Assembly: GCA_022837595.1 (NCBI GenBank)
Contig: JALHFX010000008.1
Span: 27,646-91,645 of the forward strand
From: Propionibacterium sp.
Lineage (GTDB): Bacteria > Actinomycetota > Actinomycetes > Propionibacteriales > Propionibacteriaceae
Reading direction: 5' to 3'
Length of the DNA stretch: 64,000 nt
The first letter of the stretch is position 1. Each line of letters starts with the position of its first letter. The translations under genes were made by a program, and so were the position numbers. This document shows positions 54,300 through 63,891 of this stretch, piece after piece. The notes below the pieces were generated by a model, which did no database searches, had not been told where the DNA came from, and saw only the letters and a list, made by a program, of their open reading frames with translations.

Positions 54300-54845
54300 G
54301 GCAAGTACACCGGCCTGCGCTGGGGCGAAATGGCAGCCTTACATGTCTCGGCGGTCAACACCACACGCCGCCGCCTGATGATCGAGATCTCCGTGACCGA
54401 GATCAACGGAATCATGGAATGGAGCGACCAGCCCAAGGATCACCAGCGCAGATCCGTTCCTTACCCTGCGTTCCTCGACGGTGCCATCGAAGAACGCATC
54501 AAAGGTCGCGCACCCGATGAGCTCGTCTTCACTTCTCCAACAGGTGGAGTCCTGCGGTATGGCAACGCGCGTCGCGACTGGTTCGATCCCGCCGTGAACG
54601 AAGCAGGTCTGGGGAATCTCACACCACACGAGCTCCGACACACCGCTGCTTCCCTCGCAGTCAAGGCCGGAGCCAGCGTCCTCGCCCTGCAAAGAATGCT
54701 TGGACACGACAAGCCCAGCACCACCTTGGATGTCTACGCCGACCTCTTCGATGAGGACCTCGACGACGTCGCAGCAAAGCTCGCAACACAGCGGTCCGAA
54801 ATTCTTCTGGACTTTTCCTGGACTTCACCGGCCAGGGAGGAATAA
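54300..54845 (+). pseudogene. Tyrosine recombinase (integrase), C-terminal half
   Basis: The frame gives the catalytic domain only: YTGLRWGEMAAL (first catalytic Arg), LTPHELRHTAASLAV (H-x-x-R) and MLGHDKPSTTLDVYADLF (His and Tyr). The N-terminal arm-binding and core-binding domains are missing; family similarity begins just after the sortase stop, so the gene was cut at that joint. It points at the 3' end of tRNA-Thr 39 nt downstream, the usual place of an island integrase. Confidence 0.85.
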
Positions 54846-54883
54846 TGCTGCCCAATGAAACTAGCTCTGACTAGCCTAAATAC

Positions 54884-54959
54884 TGGAGCCACCTACCAGA
54901 ATCGAACTGGTGACCTACGCTTTACGAGAGCGTCGCTCTACCGACTGAGCTAAGGTGGC
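54884..54959 (-). tRNA. tRNA-Thr(CGT)
   Basis: Read on the minus strand: acceptor GCCACCT pairs with AGGTGGC, D arm GCTC/GAGC, anticodon stem ACGCT/AGCGT with loop CTCGTAA (anticodon CGT, reads ACG), T arm ACCAG/CTGGT with TTCGAAT, then T and an encoded CCA. The 76-nt cloverleaf is complete. Its 3' end faces the integrase remnant, so it is the likely attachment gene of the island. Confidence 0.95.
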
Positions 54960-55041
54960 GTGCTGGCCCATGCCAGGACCAACCACGCAAACTATACCGA
55001 TACCACGCCCGAGGACGAAACCGCGGCCCGCAAGTGGTCGA

Positions 55042-56619
55042 TCAGCCGTCGGTACAGCGGGTTCCGACGGGTGGCACCGTGCCGTTCACCAGGTAGTCGA
55101 CGACGATCCAATCGATGCAGGCGCTACCCGCGTCGTAGACGCCATGGCCCACCGCTTCACGGACCACCAGAGTTGCGGACTCGAGTTCGGTGACCATGAT
55201 CTCGCTGTTCTCGTATGGGGTCGCCGGGTCACCGGTGTTCTGGATGACAAGAATCGGTGGTGCGTCCTTGCCGGTGAAATCGATCGACGGTCCAGCTGCT
55301 GCAGTCCACAGTGGACAAACCAATTCAGGCCCGAAAAGTCTGCCGAAAACCGGCGCGAGTTCTGTGTCTCGTCCGGCCCATGTCTCGATAGCAGCTTGGA
55401 CGCCGTCGTCGCCCTCGTCAGCGCAGCTGATCGCCGGGAAGGAGTATGCCAGCCCGCTGTAACTGCCATCCGGATCGCGGCCGTTCATCGCGTCGGCGAC
55501 CTGCAGCAGGATGGAGCCGTCCCTCGTGGCCATCGTGTGGTCGAGTAAGGCAGCGAGGTCCTCGTAAACCGGCTCTCCGAAGTAGAAAAACATGATCAGG
55601 CCGTTGACCGCCTGCGACTGCGTCAAGAAGCGCCCCTCGCCGGCGGGCAGCGGCTCGGCGTCCAGCCCGTCGATGAAGGTCACGACCGTATCGACGACCT
55701 GCTGCTGGCTGTCTCCCAACCCGCAGCTACGGGCGGCGCACCAGGACGCGAAATCCTGCAGGCTGCGGTCGAACCCCTGCGCCTGAATGACATCAGTGTC
55801 TGGCCGCACGTTCACCACCGAATCCAGAACCATGCGCTGGATTTTGTCCGGGTACAGCTCCGCGTAAACCGCGCCGAGGTAGGTCCCGTAGCTGGTGCCG
55901 AGATAGCTCAGCTTCTCCACACCCAGCAGCTGGCGCGCGAGGTCATAGTCGTAAATGGTCTCGATCGTCGAGATGTGGTCGAGTAGCGCGCCCGAATGAT
56001 CTCGGCACTCCTGGTTGAACGCTCGCTGGGCTGCGATCAGGGCCTCGAGTTCCTCTGGATCGTCCGGCGTGAAATCCGCGTCGAAGTAGGCATCCGTCTG
56101 CGCAGCTGTGCCGCAGACCACCGGCGTGGACTCTCCGGACCCCCGCGAATCCAGGCCGATGATATCGAACCCCTCCAGCCCCGAAGTCGGGAAACCATCG
56201 ACATAATCTTGGGCAGAGCCACCGGGCCCACCGGGGTTGATGAAGAGTGGCCCCATCCGGGGTGTGGTGCTCGCAGGGCGCATCTTCATCGCGATGGTAA
56301 TCGCCTGAGCACCCGGATCGTCCCAGTCCAGCGGTGCCAGAAACGTCGCGCAACGATACTCTCCGCATCTGGTCCAGCGCAGCTTCTGCTTGGCATAGGC
56401 GGTCAAGTCATCACCCAAAGCAGCGGCGAAACCGGGCGGTTCCACCCCACTGGATGCTTCCGAGATCATGCGGTCAGGAGAAGAGGCCGCCTCAAATGTG
56501 CGCTCGGGAACAGGCAGCTCGCCGACCTGCAGTTGCTCGGTAGACGGCGCAGCGCAACCACTCAACGCGATCAAGCAAGCCAGCCCGACGCTGGCGACCG
56601 TTAGCCCGCGCAACTTCAT
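55042..56619 (-). CDS. Lipoprotein alpha/beta-hydrolase, tripeptidyl-aminopeptidase type (TAP-like)
   Basis: A lipobox LIALSGC near residue 22 anchors the 525-residue protein outside. The fold has LFINPGGPGGSAQDYV (oxyanion loop), nucleophile Ser in YLGTSYGTYLG, Asp in QNTGDPATPYE and His in AVGHGVYDAG. The domain pair fits the actinobacterial SlpD/E or TAP family, which releases short peptides. It begins the return to core genes after the tRNA. Confidence 0.88.
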   Translation of the reverse strand: MKLRGLTVASVGLACLIALSGCAAPSTEQLQVGELPVPERTFEAASSPDRMISEASSGVEPPGFAAALGDDLTAYAKQKLRWTRCGEYRCATFLAPLDWDDPGAQAITIAMKMRPASTTPRMGPLFINPGGPGGSAQDYVDGFPTSGLEGFDIIGLDSRGSGESTPVVCGTAAQTDAYFDADFTPDDPEELEALIAAQRAFNQECRDHSGALLDHISTIETIYDYDLARQLLGVEKLSYLGTSYGTYLGAVYAELYPDKIQRMVLDSVVNVRPDTDVIQAQGFDRSLQDFASWCAARSCGLGDSQQQVVDTVVTFIDGLDAEPLPAGEGRFLTQSQAVNGLIMFFYFGEPVYEDLAALLDHTMATRDGSILLQVADAMNGRDPDGSYSGLAYSFPAISCADEGDDGVQAAIETWAGRDTELAPVFGRLFGPELVCPLWTAAAGPSIDFTGKDAPPILVIQNTGDPATPYENSEIMVTELESATLVVREAVGHGVYDAGSACIDWIVVDYLVNGTVPPVGTRCTDG

Positions 56620-56649
56620 CTACTCGCCTATTGTCTCAGCGAGCATCGC

Positions 56650-57558
56650 TCAGCCAGCGAGCTTCGTCCTCTGTCGCCGTAGACGCATCTGTGCATCCAC
56701 ACTGAAACGCCCCGCGCCCATCAATAGGGGGACCAGACTGAGTACGGCCAGCAGCACATCACGGTCACCGTAGAAACCGAATTGCCCCTCGATGAACGGG
56801 CTAAACGGCCCGAAGCGGAAGAAAGTCATGAACACGACCGCACCGATCAGTAGGACTGCGGAGAAGACCCGAGTCCCAAGCCCGACGAGAAGGAAGAACG
56901 CAACGACGAGCAATCCGATACTGACCACCCAAACAGCCGAACCAGCCATTGCCGGATCAAGCCCGATGTAGGCGAGCGCATCAATAGTCGCTTGCCGGTC
57001 AACCAGCGACTGCCAACCGACGATGCCCGAGAAAGCAGCCAAAGCCAGCCGCACCAAGAAGAGCGCCAAAGCACCCGGGAAACGATCGGTGCTGGGTTTG
57101 GTGACGGTGACGATCTGCGGTTCAGGGATCTCGACTGTACGTACGGTGCCGAGCTTCTCATCTCGCGATGCCTGTCGCTCGGCTTGTGCCGCAGCCACAG
57201 CATCATCGAGTTCCTCACGTTCCAGGCGCACGGCCAAAGCTGCGGCTTCAGCCTTCGCCCTGGCTTCTTCGCGCGCCGCGGCCAGTTCGGCCTTGGATCT
57301 CTCGGCCATAGCCTTTGCGGAGGCAGCCCTGGCTGCGGCCTGCTCGGCAGCAGTCCTCGCGGCTTCCGCCTCCTGTTGGGCGGCATCAGCGTCATATTCG
57401 GCTTGCTCAGCCTGCAGCAGGCGCGGGTCCCTAGGGATAGCGGGGCTCGCCCCGGCGAGCGACGAAGCGCGCACAATGCGGGATTGATTTGGGGTTGATG
57501 GCTCACTACGGTCGGTACGCACGACCAAGTTGGTCACATCCTCGATGGCGGTACTCAC
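56650..57558 (-). CDS. DoxX-family membrane protein with Ala-rich coiled-coil N-terminus
   Basis: GTG 57558 follows GAGGACAGCTT. Residues 45-130 are a long Ala/Glu/Arg coiled coil (QAEQAEYDADAAQQEAEAAR). The C-terminal half (about 160-290) has four membrane helices and the DoxX layout, with GLGTRVFSAVLLIGAVV. DoxX proteins are linked to thiol redox at the membrane. The coiled coil is an unusual addition. Confidence 0.75.
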   Translation of the reverse strand: MSTAIEDVTNLVVRTDRSEPSTPNQSRIVRASSLAGASPAIPRDPRLLQAEQAEYDADAAQQEAEAARTAAEQAAARAASAKAMAERSKAELAAAREEARAKAEAAALAVRLEREELDDAVAAAQAERQASRDEKLGTVRTVEIPEPQIVTVTKPSTDRFPGALALFLVRLALAAFSGIVGWQSLVDRQATIDALAYIGLDPAMAGSAVWVVSIGLLVVAFFLLVGLGTRVFSAVLLIGAVVFMTFFRFGPFSPFIEGQFGFYGDRDVLLAVLSLVPLLMGAGRFSVDAQMRLRRQRTKLAG

Positions 57559-57717
57559 AAGCTGTCCTCGCTGTCGTGTCTGAGCCCAATAAGTCAATTC
57601 CCATCTTGGTGCCTGCGTCCAAGAAAGCGGTCACTGACACGCCGTGGCAGCCGCGGAATTCCGGGATCAGCCGAGTGACCCGGTTGTGAGTGCCATCAGC
57701 TACGCACACCCCTACCA

Positions 57718-58929
57718 TCAGTCGGGATCGGCCAAGTTCAACATCAAGGCCTCGATTGTGAGCAGCGGGGCGGCAGAGTGTTCGAGCGCGTCCCTGGCGG
57801 CCAAGATGGCATCGACGCGCCGTAGCGTCTGTTCGGCGGTCGCGGATCGGGCGGCTCGAACGATCTCATCGTGTAACTCGACGTTGATCAAACCAAAACC
57901 CTCCAGAGCCGATACCGGTGCAGACGGGTCGACCGCCCGCAGCTGCACGCTCAACAGATCGCGATACCAGGTGGTCAACTCGGTCAGCACCCGGTCGAGC
58001 GCATCGCGTTGCAGCCTCTTTGCACGGGCCTTCTGTTGATCTTCGAGCTCCTTCAATGCCGCCGCAGTCTGCCTCGGACGAGCACCTTTGGTTCCGTAGC
58101 CCAAGGCTTCCTTCAGCTCCGCAAGCTCCCGGGCATCGATCTGACCGGTGCGATGATCGGCGTCCGCAGTAGCGAGTTCGACGATCGAAGCCGCAGCACG
58201 TAGGCAGGCCCCAACACTGGTCAACGAGCCCGGTATTTGCATGATCTGGCGTCGGGAAGTTCGAACCTCCTCGCTGCGCGCAAGCGCCCGGGCCCGACCG
58301 ATATGGCCCTGAGCTGCCCGGGCCGCATAAGCAGCCAGCGCCGGCTCGATCTTGTCGCGTTCGACGAGCAACCGGGCAACTTCAGAATCGAGCGGAGTGC
58401 GCAGATTCACCTGGCGGGTCCGGGACCGCACGGTGACGATCACATCTTCAGCAGTCGGCGCACAAAGCAACCAGACAGTGCGCGGCGGCGGCTCCTCCAG
58501 AGCCTTCAGCAGAGCGTCCGCACCGTGATCGGTGATCCGGTCAGCGTCTTCCACAACGATCACCTGAAAGCGGCCGACTGTCGGAGACATTGACGCCTTG
58601 AGTGCGAGCTCGCGCACTGCAGCAACCGAAATCGACAGTTGTTCGGTGCGCACCAACGTGACATCGGGGTGAGCACCAGATTCGGTGCTCCGGCAGATCG
58701 TGCAGTCTCCGCAACCACCCTGATCGCAAAGCAACGCGGCAGCGAACGCACGCGCCGCGTTGCTTCGTCCGGAACCGGGTGGGCCAGTAATCAGCCACGC
58801 GTGGGTCATCGCGTGACGAGCACCATCCATGCCGGGATCCCTGGCCGCAGCCGCAGCTGCACTCAGAATCGCGATCGCACGCTGTTGGCCGACGAGGTCT
58901 GCCCAAACACCCCCATCTTTGTCAGCCAC
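57718..58929 (-). CDS. holB: DNA polymerase III subunit delta-prime
   Basis: The clamp-loader subunit starts at GTG 58929 (VADKDGGVWADLVGQ) behind AGGAGAGCGTC. It has a degenerate Walker A, GPPGSGRSNAARAF (R in place of K), the zinc cysteines CDQGGCGDCTIC, VVVEDADRITDHGADALLK and the downstream RSRTRQVNL. It overlaps tmk by 8 nt, the usual actinobacterial tmk-holB order. Confidence 0.93.
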   Translation of the reverse strand: MADKDGGVWADLVGQQRAIAILSAAAAAARDPGMDGARHAMTHAWLITGPPGSGRSNAARAFAAALLCDQGGCGDCTICRSTESGAHPDVTLVRTEQLSISVAAVRELALKASMSPTVGRFQVIVVEDADRITDHGADALLKALEEPPPRTVWLLCAPTAEDVIVTVRSRTRQVNLRTPLDSEVARLLVERDKIEPALAAYAARAAQGHIGRARALARSEEVRTSRRQIMQIPGSLTSVGACLRAAASIVELATADADHRTGQIDARELAELKEALGYGTKGARPRQTAAALKELEDQQKARAKRLQRDALDRVLTELTTWYRDLLSVQLRAVDPSAPVSALEGFGLINVELHDEIVRAARSATAEQTLRRVDAILAARDALEHSAAPLLTIEALMLNLADPD

Positions 58930-59584
58930 GACGCTCTCCTGGCTCACGCAGTTGCGGAACAGCCAGTTCACGCCCCAGTAACCCGCCGACGGCCTCTCGG
59001 ATCTTCGCCGCCGTACCGCCGACACTCACCAATGCGGGCAGCACAAGATAACGTCCGGGATCGGCCCGAGCCTGTGCCAGCAAGGATTCACGTACCCTGG
59101 CGTGGAAACCGGCCCCGGCCTGTTCGAGGCGATCAGGATTGCGGGCCTTGGCCACCGCGCGCACCGGGTCAATGTCGAGCAGCACCGTCAGATCCGGGCG
59201 CAGCCCAACGGTGGCCCAGTCGGCGATCGCCGCAAGCACGCCGATATCCAGGCCCCGCCCCGCCCCCTGGTAGGCGAGCATCGAGTCGGTGTAACGATCG
59301 CTGACCACCACGCGGCCGGCAGCCAACGCCGGCGACACAACCTTCGCGACATGCTCCGCCTTGTCAGCAGCATAAAGCAGGGCCTCGCAGCGATCGTTCA
59401 AATGAGATCCTGGGTCGAGCAGGAGCCTACGGAGTTCCGCCCCGGTGGGCGTGTCGCCGGGTTCCAGCGTCACCACATGGTCGATTCCAGACAGGTCGAG
59501 CGCGGCTGACAGCGCACGCACCTGAGTGGACTTCCCCACCCGGTCACCGCCCTCGAAGACGACGAAGAGCCCGCGATCACTCAT
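58922..59584 (-). CDS. tmk: Thymidylate kinase
   Basis: Tmk phosphorylates dTMP. The 220-residue protein has the P-loop FEGGDRVGKST, LEPGDTPTGAELRRLLLD (the E-P-G-x-T-P loop), the VVSDRYTDS D-R-Y motif and a short lid. ATG 59584 overlaps the CYTH-CHAD stop by 8 nt, so these genes are coupled. Confidence 0.93.
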   Translation of the reverse strand: MSDRGLFVVFEGGDRVGKSTQVRALSAALDLSGIDHVVTLEPGDTPTGAELRRLLLDPGSHLNDRCEALLYAADKAEHVAKVVSPALAAGRVVVSDRYTDSMLAYQGAGRGLDIGVLAAIADWATVGLRPDLTVLLDIDPVRAVAKARNPDRLEQAGAGFHARVRESLLAQARADPGRYLVLPALVSVGGTAAKIREAVGGLLGRELAVPQLREPGERRG

Positions 59585-61040
59585 CGCGGCACTGTTCGGC
59601 CGAGCTCGCGGGGGTCAGCTGGGGTAAGTCGGCGGGTTCGTCCGCCGGCAGGTTCGGCCACTCATCGACCAGTTGAGCGCGCGTCTTCGGCCAGGACCCC
59701 AAGAAGGCCTCGCGAGGAAGACGGACCTGTTCCAACGCCTCCTGGTATTCGCGTCCGGCCTGATAAGCCTCGGCAGAGGTCATCGCGGAGACCGCCGACG
59801 CATCCGCCACCCGTTGCTGATTCAATGTCACACTGAGCGCTGCTAGCAACTTACCGGTCTTACGCAAAGCACCTTTCACCTTGCCAAGTACAGGTTCACC
59901 GGCTTCCAGGATGCGCACTAGAGCCGCTGTGGACGCCTGCGCGTCGGCCCAGTGCTGGTCGTCGCTGTCCTCGTCGAGCGCATCAATCGCGATCAACACC
60001 TTGTCCAACTGCCGATGGACGCCGGCTCGAAGTAGTAGCCGTGCACTGCCTGACTCGGTGACCTCCACAGGCCACTCGTCGGCTACCGGTCGCATCCTGG
60101 GTGAGCGAGCCGCAACTGCCAGCAGATCCAAAGCTTCGAAGTAGGCTTCGCCCAATTCGGAAGGGTCTTTGCGAACAGGCTGGGCGACGACCTTCTCCAC
60201 GTTCCAGATGAACTCTTTAGCCCAAGCCGGGTCAATCAGGCAGCCCAAACCGCGCACAGTTTCGGCAACGCTCGTCAGTTCCTCGGTGAGCAGCGCAGTA
60301 TCAGGAACTTCGTGTTTGCGGACGCGCAAGTCCGACCGCAGGAGAGCATGTAGCCGATCTGTGAACAGCCATGTGAGATAGTCCTCAGCGCTGACGTGAT
60401 CGGGTTCTGACAGGGCTAGCGGCATGACCGGATGGGTGAGGCTCGTCAGCCGATCGATTGGCTCACCGAAACTCGCGACCTTGATGGCGCCGGCCTCGTT
60501 GAGCCGCTCGATGACCACGTTGCGCTGCAGAGCAGACATAGCGCCGCCTGGGGTGAAGGTGACGTCGCGATGCCGTGCCACCACCAGCCCGCCACGGCGA
60601 GTGGTCACCCGGTCGTCACAAACCTCCCCCAGCTCGGTACCGTCACGATCGAGTAGCACGTAGCAGGCGCGCTCCACCACCACACTGGCCACCGGCCCGA
60701 GCTCGGCACGTCGACGGAAACTCGCCAAGAGTGTGGCGATCTCCCCGGGCAGTTCATCACCGGAGTCCAGAGGCTCCGCATACTCCTGGGGTAACCAGGG
60801 CTGCCAGTCCGGCGCCCGCAACAGCCATTCGCCTTGCCGTTCGGCGACGCGATGTGCCAGTACCACTCCGGCGAGGCTGAGACGTTCGTCCGTGGTGTCG
60901 AAGAGTGTGGTGGTGCTGATCGGCTGCTCCGGTTTGCTGCGTAGCAGCACCCGATCGATGCCCGATGCCTGATCGGTCAGGATCGGTGCCCCCACCTGAT
61001 ACGGCATCTCGAAGAGGTAGCTGCGCTGACGCTTCGCCAT
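59577..61040 (-). CDS. CYTH- and CHAD-domain protein
   Basis: ATG 61040 lies 8 nt after AGGA. Residues 1-210 resemble a CYTH (triphosphate tunnel) domain: TTTLFDTTDERLSLAGVVLAHR and ACYVLLDRDGTELGEVCDD. Residues 225-480 form a helical CHAD domain with RKHEVPDTALLTEELTSV and a late His-free repeat. Such proteins bind or hydrolyse polyphosphate or other triphosphates. The N-terminal E-x-E-x-K signature is not obvious, so activity is uncertain. Confidence 0.8.
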   Translation of the reverse strand: MAKRQRSYLFEMPYQVGAPILTDQASGIDRVLLRSKPEQPISTTTLFDTTDERLSLAGVVLAHRVAERQGEWLLRAPDWQPWLPQEYAEPLDSGDELPGEIATLLASFRRRAELGPVASVVVERACYVLLDRDGTELGEVCDDRVTTRRGGLVVARHRDVTFTPGGAMSALQRNVVIERLNEAGAIKVASFGEPIDRLTSLTHPVMPLALSEPDHVSAEDYLTWLFTDRLHALLRSDLRVRKHEVPDTALLTEELTSVAETVRGLGCLIDPAWAKEFIWNVEKVVAQPVRKDPSELGEAYFEALDLLAVAARSPRMRPVADEWPVEVTESGSARLLLRAGVHRQLDKVLIAIDALDEDSDDQHWADAQASTAALVRILEAGEPVLGKVKGALRKTGKLLAALSVTLNQQRVADASAVSAMTSAEAYQAGREYQEALEQVRLPREAFLGSWPKTRAQLVDEWPNLPADEPADLPQLTPASSAEQCRDE

Positions 61041-61116
61041 AGTGCTCATCCTGCCCGTCGGAGTTTGCGACTTCCTTCGATTATGCCGAGACTCTCCCGC
61101 CTGCGGGCGCCAGGGC

Positions 61117-63831
61117 CTATTTGCTCGTCTTCTTGGTGGTCGAAGACTTCGTTGCGCTGGCTGTGGCTGACCTGGTTGAGGAGGTCTTCGCCGGGCTTCG
61201 CCTGGTCTTCTTCGCAGGTGCGGGACCTTTGGCGCGCTTGGCTGCGATCAGGTCTGCCGCTATTTCCAAGGTGACCTCACCCACCGGTTGACTCTTCGGC
61301 ACCGTCACGTTGTACTCGCCGTCGGTGATGTACGGTCCGAAGCGGCCATCTTTGATCACCAGCGGCTTACCAGTCGCCGGGTCTTCACCGAGCTCAGCCA
61401 ACGGGCCGGCTGCGGCCCTGCGCCCACGGGTGCGAGGTGCGGCCAGTAACGCCTTGGCCTCATCGAGGGTCACGGTGAACAGCGATTCCTCACTCGGCAG
61501 CGTACGCGAGTCGTTGGCACGCTTGATGTAAGGGCCGTAGCGCCCGTTCTGCGCGGTGATTTCGACCCCTTCGTCGTCGACCCCGATCACCCGCGGAAGG
61601 CTGAGCAGTTTCAACGCATCGCCCAAGGTCACGGTGTCGAGCTGCATCGACGAGAACAGCGATGCTGTCCGCGGTTTGGGGCGTTTCGACTTCGGCAGCG
61701 AGTCGTCCTCCTCCAGGACTTCGGTGACATAGGGTCCGTAGCGCCCGGTCTTTGCGACGATCGGGTGCCCGGTGGCTGGGTCTTCGCCGAGCTCACGCTC
61801 TTCACCCGAGGGGGTGGCCAAGAGTTGCTGGGCAACCTCCACGGTCAATTCGTCGGGAGCCATGTCCTCGGGGACATTCGCCCGACGAGCCTCGGAGTCC
61901 TCGACATAGGTGCCGTAGCGTCCGACGCGCACGTTGATGCCCAACTCGGGATCGCCGATCGCGAACGTGGATGTCGCCCGGGCATCGATGTCGCCGAGAT
62001 CGGTGGCCATATCGTGCAGGCCCTCGCGCTCATGCCCGGGTGGACCGTAAAAGAAGTCGTTGAGCACCTGGACACGCTTCGCATCGCCTCCGGCAATCTC
62101 GTCGAGCTTGTCCTCCAATTCGGCGGTGAACCGGTAATCGACCAGCCGCGGGAAATGTTCAACCAGCAGCCGGGTGACCGCGAACGCGAGCCAGGTGGGC
62201 ACCAATGCCGTGCCCTTCTTATAGACATAGTCGCGCGCGGTGATGGTTCGGATGATCGACGCGTAAGTCGACGGACGACCGATCTCGAGTTCCTCGAGCT
62301 TGGCGATCAGGGTGGGCTCGGTGAAGCGGGCCGGCGGTTTGGTTTCGTGCCCTTCAGGAGTGACGGTCGCCAGGTCGAGCGCCTCGTCGGGGCTCAGCTG
62401 CGGCAGCTTTGCCCGCTCATCTTGATCGTCTTCGGCAAGATCAGCGTAAGCCTTCAGGAAACCGGGGAAAGTAATCGTCCGCCCGGACGCGGAGAAGACT
62501 GCGCGACGGATCTCGGCAGGGCTCATCTCGGTGCCGAGGCTGAGTCGCTGCGCGAGCTCGGCGCCGATCTTCACGCTGACACTCTGCCCACGGGCATCAG
62601 CCATCTGCGAGGCGACGGTGCGTTGCCAGATGAGTTCGTAGAGTTTCGCCCGGTCTCCGGACAATTCGGCTTGCGCTGGGGTGCGGAACGAGTCGCCGGC
62701 AGGACGGATCGCCTCGTGTGCCTCCTGCGCGTTCTTGACCTTCGAGGCGTAAACGCGCGGTGAAGCGGGGACATAGTCATCCCCATACAGTGCCCGCGCC
62801 TGAGAACGAGCGGCATTGATCGCCTGAGTCGACAGCGAGACCGAGTCGGTACGCATATAGGTGATGAAGCCGGATTCGTAGAGCTCCTGCGCGACCCGCA
62901 TGGTGCGGTCGGTGGTGAATCCGAGTTTGCGGCCGGCCTCCTGCTGCAATGTGGTCGTCCGGAATGGTGCTGCCGGGCGACGGTGGAACGGTTTGGCCTC
63001 CACCGAGTCCACAGCGAAGTCAGCTTGTTTGAGGGCGGCGGCAAGGTCGCCGGCCAACTCCTCGCCCACCACGAAAGCGTCGGTGGAGAGCACGCCATTC
63101 GAATCGAAGTCTGAGCCACGCGCGACCCGTCTGTCATCGAGTCCGGTCAACCGCGCATCGAAGAGCCTCGGGCTGGCCGCCGCGCCGGCATCCAAGGTGA
63201 CCAGCAGATCCCAATACGAGGCCGAGGTGAATGCCATCCGCTCACGTTCGCGGTCCACCACTAGTCGGGTGGCGACCGACTGCACCCGCCCGGCCGAGAG
63301 CTTCGGCATGACCTTCTTCCACAACACCGGGGAGACCTCGTAGCCGTAGAGGCGGTCGAGGATACGACGGGTCTCCTGGGCGTCGACTAGATCGATGTCG
63401 AGTTCGCGTGGATTGGCCACTGCTGCGGCAATCGCCTCTGGGGTGATCTCGTGGAAGACCATCCGCTTGACCGGCACCTTGGGTTTCAGTTCCGCGAGCA
63501 GGTGCCAGGCGATGGCCTCCCCTTCGCGGTCCTCGTCAGTTGCCAGATAGAGTTCGTCGGCTTCTTTGAGTAGCTCCTTCAGTTTGCGGATGACCGGCTT
63601 CTTGTCAGCGCTCACCACATAGAGCGGCGAGAAATCATCCTCGACATCAACGCCGAGGCGCGCCCAGGGCTGACCTTTATATCTAGCCGGGACCTCGGAA
63701 GCGTTCATCGGTAGGTCACGGATGTGGCCTCGGCTGGACTCGACGATGTAGCCGGATCCCAAAAAGCGTGTGAGCATGGTCGCCTTGGTCGGCGACTCGA
63801 CGATCACCAGTCGACGGGGTGCAGTGGCCAC
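61117..63831 (-). CDS. topA: DNA topoisomerase I
   Basis: TopA relaxes negative supercoils. GTG 63831 follows AAGGACCGCAAC. The 904-residue type IA enzyme has the TOPRIM start VIVESPTKATML and DEDREGEAIAWH, the active-site Tyr in GFITYMRTDSVSL, and four C-terminal repeats of G-R-Y/F-G-P/T-Y. A Lys/Ala/Ser-rich tail ends the protein, as in other actinobacteria; there are no zinc fingers. Confidence 0.96.
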   Translation of the reverse strand: MATAPRRLVIVESPTKATMLTRFLGSGYIVESSRGHIRDLPMNASEVPARYKGQPWARLGVDVEDDFSPLYVVSADKKPVIRKLKELLKEADELYLATDEDREGEAIAWHLLAELKPKVPVKRMVFHEITPEAIAAAVANPRELDIDLVDAQETRRILDRLYGYEVSPVLWKKVMPKLSAGRVQSVATRLVVDRERERMAFTSASYWDLLVTLDAGAAASPRLFDARLTGLDDRRVARGSDFDSNGVLSTDAFVVGEELAGDLAAALKQADFAVDSVEAKPFHRRPAAPFRTTTLQQEAGRKLGFTTDRTMRVAQELYESGFITYMRTDSVSLSTQAINAARSQARALYGDDYVPASPRVYASKVKNAQEAHEAIRPAGDSFRTPAQAELSGDRAKLYELIWQRTVASQMADARGQSVSVKIGAELAQRLSLGTEMSPAEIRRAVFSASGRTITFPGFLKAYADLAEDDQDERAKLPQLSPDEALDLATVTPEGHETKPPARFTEPTLIAKLEELEIGRPSTYASIIRTITARDYVYKKGTALVPTWLAFAVTRLLVEHFPRLVDYRFTAELEDKLDEIAGGDAKRVQVLNDFFYGPPGHEREGLHDMATDLGDIDARATSTFAIGDPELGINVRVGRYGTYVEDSEARRANVPEDMAPDELTVEVAQQLLATPSGEERELGEDPATGHPIVAKTGRYGPYVTEVLEEDDSLPKSKRPKPRTASLFSSMQLDTVTLGDALKLLSLPRVIGVDDEGVEITAQNGRYGPYIKRANDSRTLPSEESLFTVTLDEAKALLAAPRTRGRRAAAGPLAELGEDPATGKPLVIKDGRFGPYITDGEYNVTVPKSQPVGEVTLEIAADLIAAKRAKGPAPAKKTRRSPAKTSSTRSATASATKSSTTKKTSK

Positions 63832-63891
63832 GTTGCGGTCCTTCAATCTTCGCGAGTTTCTGATATTTGTCAGAGTCGGATAGTCCGGAAG

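Noticed and set aside
61765..62763. 332-codon plus-strand frame opposite topA
   Set aside because: Antisense to a complete topA, no ribosome site and no recognisable domain.
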